Source of the DNA: a bacterium
GTDB lineage: Bacteria; Planctomycetota; UBA11346
DNA: 6,888 nucleotides
Assembly: GCA_020049615.1 (NCBI GenBank)
Contig: JAIFKN010000024.1
Span: 1-6,888 of the forward strand
Direction of reading: 5' to 3'
Part shown: in pieces, positions 1-6,888 of the stretch
Layout of the letters: each line of letters begins with the position of its first letter
Position numbering within the stretch: position 1 is the stretch's first letter
Position numbers and translations under genes: made by a program
Notes under the pieces: generated by a model
Database searches by the model: none
Seen by the model: only the letters and a program-made list of their open reading frames with translations
Told to the model about the DNA's origin: nothing

Positions 1-1
1 C

Positions 2-5
2 GGAG
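2..5 (+). promoter_or_regulatory. Candidate Shine-Dalgarno of the permease gene
   Basis: GGAG lies 11 nt before the TTG at 17 and 17 nt before the ATG at 23. The spacing is long for either codon but favours TTG, which also gives the signal peptide an arginine at position 2. The match is only four bases, and the reading frame is open to the window edge, so a start further upstream cannot be excluded. Confidence 0.3.
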
Positions 6-16
6 CCCCTGAGCAG

Positions 17-3000
17 TTGCGGATGCTCCTGCTTGCCCTGCTCTGCCTCGCCCTGCCGGCCGCCGAAGGCGACGCCTACCGCAGCGTGCTGGCTGCCACC
101 GAGGCCCACCAGCAGCGCCAGCCCGGCTCGCCGGGCTGGACCGCGATTGCCGATGCCGTCGAGGCCGGGCTGCGCGGCGCCGGGCTGGCACCCGAACGCC
201 TGGGCTACGCCACCCTGGTGCCGCAGACCCGGATCTGCCGCCTCGAGGTCGCCGGGGTCGAGATCCCGGGGCTCCTGGCCCTGGCGCCCAATGGCGCCGT
301 CCCGCCGACCACCTGGGGCCGCGAGGTCGAGGGGCCGGTGGTGTGGCTGGGCGACGGCACCCTGGCCGAGATGGCCGGCCTGCCGGTCGAGAACTCGATC
401 GCCCTGCTGCGCATGAGCAGCCCGAACCTCCAGCAGGTCTTCGCCCAGGGCGCCAAAGCGGTGGTGGTAGTCGGCGCCGACGCCACGCAGTGGCAGGCTT
501 CCCGGCTCTTCACCGAGGCGCCGATCGCCTCGCCGCGTGCCTGGCTGCCACAGGCGTCCGCCGAGGCGGCGGGCCTGACCGCCAACACCATCGCGCCGCG
601 CAGCGGCCGCCTGCGCATCGACGTGCGCTGGGCCGACGCCGAATGCGCCGACATATGGGCATTCATCCCGGCAGCCCCAGGTGCCGATCCGGAGCGTGCC
701 GCCCAGACCATCGTGCTCGCCGCCGAACTGGCCACCGCCGGCGCCGTGCCCGACCTCTCTCCCGGCCGACGCGAAGCGGCCAATGCCGCGCTGCTCGCCG
801 AACTGGCCACGCGCCTCGCCGCCCAGCCGTTGCAACGCAACGTCCTGGTCTGCTTCCTCGGCAGCCACTACGCCGGCCAGGACGGCGCCCGGCATTTCTA
901 CTGGGTGGTCAACAAGGTGATCAAGGGCTCGAAGGAGGCCGACCGCCTTGAGGACCGGGTTCGCTGGACCGCCGAGCAGATCGACGTGTGCGCCCGCCGC
1001 ATCGCCCTGCTCGACGATCCGGAGGTGCTGACCAAGTCCGGCGATGACACCTTCGCCATCCGCGAGCGGATGCGCCGCATCCTGGTCGGCCGGGTCAACG
1101 CGCTGAACTACGACTACCGCCTGAAGAACCTCGAGCGAAAGGCGGTCGCCGACCGCGGCGACACCGTCACGGCCAGTCGGCTCGAGGTCGAGCTCAAGGA
1201 GCTCAAGACGCGGATCGGCACCTTCAACGACATGCGCCGCCAGCTGCATGTGCGCAAGGTCGACGATCGGGAGACCTGGGCAGTGGTGGTCGGGCAGCTG
1301 CGCGACGAACTCGCTGGATTGCGCTCCGGTCTGCAGGCCGACACCAGCCGGCTGGCTTCGGCCCGCCGCCTCGAAGAGACGCTGGACGGCAAGTCCGTGA
1401 TCGCGCACGCCGGCATCGACTTCGCCGCCGCCGACCGGGCGTGGTTCGCCAACCCCTTCGGCATCGATTGCAACACGATGTCCGAAGGTCCGTCGCAGCC
1501 TGGCAACGTGGTCAAGCACGTCGATGCCTGGCAGCAGGCCTGGGACCGTATCGCCTCCGAGCATCCCTCCGCCCCGCCGATGCGCGCGCCTGATCTTGCC
1601 GCCGCCTACGGCTACGAGCGCCTCAACCACCAGCGCCGCCGCCAGGTCGCGTCGGTGGTGCCGCTGAGCATGGGCCTGTTCGGCGCGCAGCTGGTCACCC
1701 TGGGCGATCCGGTCGACGACGACGAGATGCCGCGCCTCGCGGCCGCTCCCGACCTGCTGCCGCTGGCGGTGCCGGTCGGCGCCTGGCTGCGCTCGCTCGC
1801 CGGCGCCGACCTGCCGCTGAAGACCGGCTACACCATCGCCACCCGCTACGACGACAAGCTGGTGTGGCGCTGGTCCGGCTCGGCCTGGTCGGGTCTGCGC
1901 GTCGACCAGCTGTCACCCGGCTCGGAGGAGGTCGAAGGGCCGGCCGCCGGCGCGGTGATCTTCGTCAACCAGGGGCGCAGCCTGGGGCCCTCGTCCAGCG
2001 ACGGGGATGCGGTCTGCGGCCGCTTCAACGGGCCGATGGCGCGGGTCAACCATGCCGGCCATGTCTTCTGTCCGCACGTCATCGACCAGTGGACGCTGAG
2101 CCGGGTGCACGGCCTCGCCTTCAACGCCGATGGCGCTCCTCGCTCGTTCCATGACGGCGAGCAGGCCACCGGCGCGATGTCGTTCAACATCCGCCTGTTC
2201 ACCGCCTTCGGCAACGGCTTCTATGTGCCCTTCCAGCCGCTCGAATACAGCAGCCAGACGCTGTTCGCGCGCCTGGTCGGGCGCACCGACTCGACGGTGA
2301 AGCGCGAGTTCGGCCGCGATGGCACCGGCGGCATGACCGTCTACACCAACGAGGAGCGCTCGCTCAAGCTGATCGGCAGCGGCCTGTTCCTGCTCGGCTC
2401 GACCGAGCAGCGGCCGATCGGATCCGGCTTCAAGCCCGACCCCCTGGACATCCTGTCGCTGAACGTGCTGCGCCGTTCGGCCCACGATGCCGCCCTGCTC
2501 AACACCCAGCGCCTCGAGGTGCTGCGCTCGAAGAATCTGGTCGACCGGCCGGTCGAACGCGTGCATGCCGACTGCCTCGACCACCTCGAGAGCGCCGACG
2601 AGGCGCGCAAGACACATGACGTGCGCGGTGCCGCGGCGCACGAGGCGGTGGCGGCGGTGCTCGCCTCGCGCGCGCAGGCGCCGCTGCGCGAGGGCGCCAA
2701 CGACCTCCTCCGCGCCGTCGTCGTGCTGCTGGTGCTGTCGATCCCCTTCGCCTTCTCGATGGAACGCCTGTGCCTGGGCGCGGTGTCGATCTACCGCCAG
2801 ATCATCGGCTTCGTCGCCGTCTTCGTCGCCACCTTCGGCGTCCTCTACTTCACCCACCCAGCCTTCGCCCTGGCCAACGCCCCGCTCATCATCTTCCTCG
2901 CCTTCATCATCATCCTGCTGTCGGCCTTCGTGATCGCAGTGGTGATGGGCAAGTTCAAGCACGAGCTGAAGGCGATGCAGGGCCTGTCGCAGAAGTCGCA

Positions 3001-4825
3001 CGCTGCCGGGACCGGCAACTCCACCACGCTGGCCGCCGTGGTCATCGGCATCGCCGGCATGCGCAACCGGCCGCTGAAGACCTTCCTCACCGCCAGCACC
3101 GTCACCCTGTTGACCTTCACCATCCTGGTCTTCGCCTCGTTCCAGAGCGGCAGCGCGGTGGTCACCAGCTACCTCGGCCGCAGCCGCGGCGCCGACCGCA
3201 TCGAAGTGCACCAGCCGAGCTTCCTGCGCATCCCCGACCGTCTCGCCGATGCCATCGAGACCCTGCACGGCGAGCGCTTCGAGGTCGTTCGCCGCACCGC
3301 AAGCTTCCGCAACCCGCTGGCCAACAACGAGACCGAAAAGGCCGCCGGCAACGTGCTGCTCGACCCGGCCACCGGCAAGGCGATGGCGCTCGATGCCCTG
3401 CTCGGGCTCGACGCGCGCGAGGTCGCCCGCCTGCCCGCTGGCCTTCTCGGCAGCCTGGCCGAGCCGCCGCCCGGATCGCGACCGCCGTTGTGGCTGTCGG
3501 AGACGCTGGTCTCCCGCCTGTCGATCAAACCTGGAGCCGAGCTACGCATCCGCGGCGCCCCCTTCACCTTTGCCGGCTCCTTCCGCGACGAGGGTCTGAA
3601 GGCGGTCGAGAACATCGACGGCACCCGCCTCATGCCACCCGATTTCGAATCGACCTTCGCCGCCCTGGGCAGCCAGGCGATAGGCAACCTGAGCTCGTTC
3701 AACCAGGTCATCCAGGGCATGGACACGACTTCGTTCATCTTCTCCGCTCCGGCTCTCACGGCCATCACCACCAACCGCACCGTCCTTGATCTCGGCGGCA
3801 TGACCAACGTCCTGGTGCTCTACCCGAGGGCGGACGCCGACATCGGCCGGGCCGCCGGCGAGATCGCTGGAAGCTTCAACGGCCCGATCTACGCCACCAG
3901 CGGCGATGGTGCGCAGCGCTACTTCTACACCCGCGAGATCACCGGTGGCGGGCTCGGCGACCTGGTCGTACCGCTGCTGTTGGGCGGGCTGATCATCTTC
4001 TCCAGCCTGCTCGGCTCGATCGTCGACCGGCAGAAGGAGATCTTCACCTACAGCGCGCTCGGCCTCAGCCCGCGCGACGTCGGCATGCTGTTCTTCGCCG
4101 AGAGCTCGGTCATCGCCGTGGTCGGCGGCATGGGCGGCTACCTCATCGGCCAGGGTGCCGCCAAGGTGCTGAACCTGCTCGCCGACCAGGGGCTGGTCAG
4201 CGTACCGGACATGAACTTCAGCTCGATGTCGTCGTTGATCACCATCCTCATCGTCATGCTGATGGTCCTCCTCTCGACCATCTATCCGGCGCTGATGGCC
4301 AGCCGCAGCGCCAACCCGGGCGTCAACCGCGCCTGGAAGATGCCCAAGCCGGATGGCGACCGCATGGTCTTCACCTTCCCCTTCACCGTGCCGGAAAAGA
4401 GCTTCGGCGGCATCGTCGCCTTCGTCCGCGAGCACTTCGGCAACCACAGCGATGCCTCGCTCGACGTCTTCGCCGCCAAGCACGTCGGCCTCTTCCGCGT
4501 CGACGGGCACCGTGTCGGCATCCGTGCCGAGATCGCCCTGGCCCCCTTCGACCTCGGCGTCTACCAGCGCTTCGCCATGCGCACCCAGCCGAGCGACATC
4601 GCCGGCATCGACGAGGTGGTGGTCGAGATCGAGAGGCTCAACGGCTCGAAGGCCACCTGGCTGCGCGGCAACCGCGCCTTCATCAAGGACCTGCGCGAGC
4701 AGTTCCTGATCTGGCGCTCGCTGCCGCCCGAGGCGGTCGAGCACTACCAGTCCGAGGCCGGGCGCGTGCTCGCCGAAGCGGGGTCGGCCGCGCCGACCGA
4801 GGGAGGCGCCAATGGCCAGGGTTGA
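17..4825 (+). CDS. Giant FtsX/MacB-type ABC permease with exported, degenerate M28-peptidase-like N-terminal arm
   Basis: Probable permease of a type VII (MacB/LolC/FtsX-like) ABC system in the inner membrane. Seen: a signal peptide (residues 1-18, hydrophobic core LLLALLCLALPAA); an M28-like alpha/beta fold with a PA-like insert (about 20-600); a charged helical, probably coiled-coil insert (about 299-460); a beta-rich Ig-like region (about 640-760); a helical stretch (about 823-895); TMs near 898-914, 929-945 and 957-977; then the FtsX core. The core is TM 1022-1042, a MacB-like extracytoplasmic domain to about 1315 (with LWLSETLVSRL at 1158), and TMs at 1316-1335, 1359-1380 and 1407-1427. 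The coupling-helix segment RQKEIFTYSALGLS follows TM 1316-1335. A 159-residue cytoplasmic tail ends the protein. MacB and LolC are roughly 400-650 residues, so this is far larger. The start is uncertain: TTG at 17 supplies the basic n-region (GGAG at 2-5), ATG at 23 is possible, and the frame is open to the left edge. FtsX assignment is firm; the M28 relationship is moderate; the substrate is unknown. Confidence 0.85.
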   Translation: MRMLLLALLCLALPAAEGDAYRSVLAATEAHQQRQPGSPGWTAIADAVEAGLRGAGLAPERLGYATLVPQTRICRLEVAGVEIPGLLALAPNGAVPPTTWGREVEGPVVWLGDGTLAEMAGLPVENSIALLRMSSPNLQQVFAQGAKAVVVVGADATQWQASRLFTEAPIASPRAWLPQASAEAAGLTANTIAPRSGRLRIDVRWADAECADIWAFIPAAPGADPERAAQTIVLAAELATAGAVPDLSPGRREAANAALLAELATRLAAQPLQRNVLVCFLGSHYAGQDGARHFYWVVNKVIKGSKEADRLEDRVRWTAEQIDVCARRIALLDDPEVLTKSGDDTFAIRERMRRILVGRVNALNYDYRLKNLERKAVADRGDTVTASRLEVELKELKTRIGTFNDMRRQLHVRKVDDRETWAVVVGQLRDELAGLRSGLQADTSRLASARRLEETLDGKSVIAHAGIDFAAADRAWFANPFGIDCNTMSEGPSQPGNVVKHVDAWQQAWDRIASEHPSAPPMRAPDLAAAYGYERLNHQRRRQVASVVPLSMGLFGAQLVTLGDPVDDDEMPRLAAAPDLLPLAVPVGAWLRSLAGADLPLKTGYTIATRYDDKLVWRWSGSAWSGLRVDQLSPGSEEVEGPAAGAVIFVNQGRSLGPSSSDGDAVCGRFNGPMARVNHAGHVFCPHVIDQWTLSRVHGLAFNADGAPRSFHDGEQATGAMSFNIRLFTAFGNGFYVPFQPLEYSSQTLFARLVGRTDSTVKREFGRDGTGGMTVYTNEERSLKLIGSGLFLLGSTEQRPIGSGFKPDPLDILSLNVLRRSAHDAALLNTQRLEVLRSKNLVDRPVERVHADCLDHLESADEARKTHDVRGAAAHEAVAAVLASRAQAPLREGANDLLRAVVVLLVLSIPFAFSMERLCLGAVSIYRQIIGFVAVFVATFGVLYFTHPAFALANAPLIIFLAFIIILLSAFVIAVVMGKFKHELKAMQGLSQKSHAAGTGNSTTLAAVVIGIAGMRNRPLKTFLTASTVTLLTFTILVFASFQSGSAVVTSYLGRSRGADRIEVHQPSFLRIPDRLADAIETLHGERFEVVRRTASFRNPLANNETEKAAGNVLLDPATGKAMALDALLGLDAREVARLPAGLLGSLAEPPPGSRPPLWLSETLVSRLSIKPGAELRIRGAPFTFAGSFRDEGLKAVENIDGTRLMPPDFESTFAALGSQAIGNLSSFNQVIQGMDTTSFIFSAPALTAITTNRTVLDLGGMTNVLVLYPRADADIGRAAGEIAGSFNGPIYATSGDGAQRYFYTREITGGGLGDLVVPLLLGGLIIFSSLLGSIVDRQKEIFTYSALGLSPRDVGMLFFAESSVIAVVGGMGGYLIGQGAAKVLNLLADQGLVSVPDMNFSSMSSLITILIVMLMVLLSTIYPALMASRSANPGVNRAWKMPKPDGDRMVFTFPFTVPEKSFGGIVAFVREHFGNHSDASLDVFAAKHVGLFRVDGHRVGIRAEIALAPFDLGVYQRFAMRTQPSDIAGIDEVVVEIERLNGSKATWLRGNRAFIKDLREQFLIWRSLPPEAVEHYQSEAGRVLAEAGSAAPTEGGANGQG
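4799..4806 (+). promoter_or_regulatory. Strong Shine-Dalgarno of the OPT-like gene, inside the end of the permease gene
   Basis: GAGGGAGG contains the GGAGG core and ends 5 nt before the ATG at 4812. It is part of the permease's final codons, so ribosomes finishing the permease (stop at 4823-4825) pass over the next gene's initiation site. This fixes the start of the OPT-like gene and suggests translational coupling. Confidence 0.8.
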
Positions 4826-6794
4826 TGCCGAACTGGAGCGCTACCGCCAGCTGATGACCCCGCCGGGGACCTTCAGCGAAGGATTCTCCTTCGCCTCGGT
4901 CATCGGCGTGTTCCTGGTGGCGATGATCCTCATCCCGGGCGCGTTGTACATGCAGCTGCTCGCCGGCCAGGGCGTCGGCTCGGCTGCGCAGTGGGTGACG
5001 CTGATCCTCTTCCTGGAGGTGGCCAAGCGGGCCAACGCCAAGCTCGGCCGGGCGCAGATCTTCGTCCTCTTCTACATGGCCGGCACGTTCGCCTACCAGC
5101 ACGTGCACGGCACGCCGCTGTGGAACCAGTTCCTGGTGCGCAGCGAGGCGGCGCTGTCCTTCGGCCTCGCCGGCCAGTTCCCCGAATGGTACGCGCCGAG
5201 CGATCCGGCGGCCTACGAGGGGCGCAGCTTCCTCTCCAGCGCCTGGCTGCCGGCGATCGGCCTGATGGTGTTCAAGAGCCTCTTCACCCGTCTGGATTCG
5301 GCCGTGGCCGGTTACGGCCTGTTCCGCCTGGCCAGCGACATCGAGAAGCTGCCGTTCCCGATGGCCCCGATCGGCGCCCAAGGCATGATGGCGCTGGCCG
5401 ACGACCTCGACGGCCAGGACCGCAGCGCTGGCGGCTGGCGCTGGCGCGTGTTCTCGATCGGCGGCGCTCTTGGCCTGGTCTTCGGCATGATCTACCTCGG
5501 TCTGCCGACGCTGAGCGCCAACCTCATCGGCGAGGCCTACAAATACAGCATCCTGCCCATCCCCTTCGTCGACCTGACGCAGTACACGCGCCTGATCCTG
5601 CCCGCGACCGCCACCGGCCTGAGCTTCGACTTCAATCAGGTGGTCATCGGCATGGTGCTGCCGTTCTGGGCCATGGTCGGTTCGTTCCTCGGTCTGATCG
5701 TCACCTTCGTGCTCAATCCCATCCTCTACCACAGCGGCGTGCTGCGTAGCTGGATCCCCGGCGATTCGACGGTCGAGACGATGTTCAAGAACAACGTCGA
5801 CTTCTACCTCAGCTTCGGCATCGGCATCTCGCTGGCGGTCGCGGTAGTCGGCATCTTCGGCATGATGCGAGCCCTGCGTGCCAAACGGGCGCTGGACGCC
5901 CAGGACGCCGCCGCCGGCACCACCACCGCGAGCGTGCCCGAGGGTCGCGGTGACATCCCCAATCGCCTGGTCCTGGCCACCTACCTCGGTTGCACCCTGC
6001 TCTACATCGCGGTCTCGGGCTGGCTGGTCGAATGGCATGTCGGCGTGATGCTGGTGCTGGTCTTCTTCGGCTTCATCTACACGCCGCTGATCAGCTACGT
6101 CACTGCCCGCCTGGAGGGCATCGCCGGCCAGGTCGTCGAGATCCCGTTCATCCGCGAACTGTCACTGATCGTCTCCGGCTACCAGGGCATCGCCGTGTGG
6201 TTCGTGCCCATCCCGCAGGCCAACTACGGCACCCAGACCGTGCTCTACCGCCAAGCCGAGCTCACCGGCACCAAGTTCACCTCGCTGTGGAAGGCCGAGG
6301 CAGCCGTCTTCCCGATCATGATCGTCCTGACCCTGGTCTTCGCCTCGTTCATCTGGGGCCTGTCCGAGATCCCCAGCGCGGTCTACCCGTACGCACAGCA
6401 GATCTGGGAGCTGGATGCCAAGAACGCATGCCTGGTGTTCTCCTCGACCGCCGGCGGCTACAGCCAGTTCCAGGAGGCCCTGTCCGGACCGGTGGTCGGC
6501 ATCGGCCTGGTGGTAGGCACCGCCCTGTTCGGTGCGCTCAGCGCGGTCGCCGCGCCGGTGACCTTGTGCTATGGCCTGGTCCGCGGTCTCGGCCAGACCA
6601 TGCCGCATGTGATCATCCCGCAGATCGTCGGCGCCCTGCTCGGCCGCTACTACTTCCAGAAGAAGCTCGGCCTGACCTGGGGCCAGTACGTCCCGGTGCT
6701 GGCGGCCGGCGTCTCCTGCGGCTTCGGCCTCGTCTCGATGCTGTGCATCGGCATCGTGTTCCTCGCCAAGTCCGCCAACGCCCTTCCCTACTGA
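4812..6794 (+). CDS. OPT-like (oligopeptide transporter family) multi-spanning membrane protein
   Basis: Probable secondary transporter of the OPT type, whose known members import oligopeptides or metal-chelate and siderophore conjugates with protons. The 660 residues form about 12-14 membrane segments, clear ones near 28-47, 216-234, 277-301, 333-352, 386-405, 410-432, 497-517, 560-588 and 627-651. There is no signal peptide. A charged, probably cytoplasmic loop (353-385) splits the protein into two halves. OPT-like signatures, recalled rather than searched, are EKLPFPMAPIGAQG (178-191), LPIPFVDLTQY (248-258), IPSAVYPYAQQIW (520-532), GLVRGLG (588-594) and GRYYF followed by KKLGLTWGQYVPVLAAG (611-633). 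Bacterial OPT proteins are of similar length. The start at ATG 4812 is set by the strong upstream Shine-Dalgarno. It overlaps the permease gene by 14 nt, so the two are almost certainly co-expressed. The membrane transporter call is secure; the OPT family call is moderate; the substrate is unknown. Confidence 0.75.
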   Translation: MARVDAELERYRQLMTPPGTFSEGFSFASVIGVFLVAMILIPGALYMQLLAGQGVGSAAQWVTLILFLEVAKRANAKLGRAQIFVLFYMAGTFAYQHVHGTPLWNQFLVRSEAALSFGLAGQFPEWYAPSDPAAYEGRSFLSSAWLPAIGLMVFKSLFTRLDSAVAGYGLFRLASDIEKLPFPMAPIGAQGMMALADDLDGQDRSAGGWRWRVFSIGGALGLVFGMIYLGLPTLSANLIGEAYKYSILPIPFVDLTQYTRLILPATATGLSFDFNQVVIGMVLPFWAMVGSFLGLIVTFVLNPILYHSGVLRSWIPGDSTVETMFKNNVDFYLSFGIGISLAVAVVGIFGMMRALRAKRALDAQDAAAGTTTASVPEGRGDIPNRLVLATYLGCTLLYIAVSGWLVEWHVGVMLVLVFFGFIYTPLISYVTARLEGIAGQVVEIPFIRELSLIVSGYQGIAVWFVPIPQANYGTQTVLYRQAELTGTKFTSLWKAEAAVFPIMIVLTLVFASFIWGLSEIPSAVYPYAQQIWELDAKNACLVFSSTAGGYSQFQEALSGPVVGIGLVVGTALFGALSAVAAPVTLCYGLVRGLGQTMPHVIIPQIVGALLGRYYFQKKLGLTWGQYVPVLAAGVSCGFGLVSMLCIGIVFLAKSANALPY

Positions 6795-6799
6795 CAGCC

Positions 6800-6888
6800 A
6801 TGGCAGAACCCATCGTCACGGTCAGCGGCCTCGACAAGGTCTACAAGAGCGGGGCCGAGGAGGTCTACGCCCTGCGCGGCATCGAGCT
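6800..6888 (+). CDS. ABC transporter ATP-binding protein, LolD/MacB-like, N-terminal fragment
   Basis: Only the first 29 codons are in the window. The start MAEPIVTVSGLDKVYKSG, followed by EEVYALRGIEL, matches the opening of LolD/MacB/FtsE-class ATPases. These begin with a beta-strand, an A-loop aromatic (here probably Tyr15 in KVYKSG), then a short loop and an 'ALRGI-L' strand. Walker A, Q-loop, signature and Walker B lie beyond the edge, so activity cannot be judged. It begins 5 nt after the OPT-like stop and has no recognisable Shine-Dalgarno, which suggests coupling to translation of the gene before it. It is the natural energising partner for the FtsX-type permease at the start of the operon. 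Truncation is by the window, not a mutation. Confidence 0.85.
   Translation, partial: MAEPIVTVSGLDKVYKSGAEEVYALRGIE

Noticed and set aside
1..12. Possible end of an upstream gene (in-frame stop TGA at 10-12)
   Set aside because: Only three codons before the stop are visible, which is not enough to distinguish a real gene end from chance, although the position would fit an operon.
35..46. Lipoprotein signal ending at Cys10
   Set aside because: The residues before the Cys are A-L-L, lacking the Gly, Ala or Ser expected at -1, and the hydrophobic stretch continues after the Cys. An ordinary signal peptide fits better.
1913..3268. Long minus-strand open frame (451 codons) opposite the permease gene
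   Set aside because: Its product is a low-complexity run rich in H, D, E, G, Q and R, typical of the antisense of GC-rich codons. It has no recognisable domain and lies wholly under a convincing gene.
2770..3789. Plus-strand alternative frame (339 codons) inside the permease gene
   Set aside because: Its product is Arg-, His- and Pro-rich, typical of an off-frame reading of GC-rich DNA, with no domain.
3542..4744. Minus-strand open frame (400 codons) opposite the FtsX core
   Set aside because: Same antisense composition, and it lies opposite the best-recognised part of the permease.
4825..4827. ATG overlapping the permease stop (TGATG) as start of the next gene
   Set aside because: It is out of frame with the OPT-like protein. 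The in-frame ATG at 4812 has a well-spaced strong SD.
4683..6038. Minus-strand open frame (451 codons) opposite the OPT-like gene
   Set aside because: Antisense shadow. The plus strand has clear membrane segments, a strong SD and family-like motifs.

Overview
The window is GC-rich, with G or C at most third codon positions. It is almost completely filled by three plus-strand genes in what looks like one operon: a very large FtsX-type ABC permease (about 1,600 residues), an OPT-like multi-spanning transporter (660 residues), and the first 29 codons of an ABC ATPase that runs off the right edge. I see no RNA gene, CRISPR array, insertion sequence or clear terminator. Planctomycetota or a related PVC-type lineage is my best guess. 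From memory, that group has oversized FtsX-like permeases with HPAF and MRNRPLKT-type motifs, and OPT-like 'peptide transporters' of this style. No search was run, so the taxonomy is an inference.

Layout: positions 1-16 hold only leader sequence or the end of an upstream gene. The permease (17-4825) reads in order as signal peptide, an extracytoplasmic M28-peptidase-like module without its zinc ligands and interrupted by a long helical insert, a beta-rich Ig-like region, a helical stretch, three extra membrane helices, the FtsX/MacB core (TM, large extracytoplasmic domain, three TMs), and a 159-residue cytoplasmic tail. The OPT-like gene (4812-6794) overlaps it by 14 nt and has a strong Shine-Dalgarno sequence inside the permease's last codons. 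The ATPase (from 6800) follows 5 nt after the OPT stop.

Working model (inference): the ATPase and permease form a type VII (MacB/LolCDE/FtsEX-like) mechanotransmission ABC machine. Its large exported arm has the fold of a peptidase but probably binds rather than cuts. The co-translated OPT-like carrier suggests that peptide, metal-peptide or envelope-derived ligands are handled in the same pathway. The most unusual points are the degenerate peptidase arm with its coiled-coil insert, the OPT gene placed between permease and ATPase, and the extra C-terminal domain of the permease.
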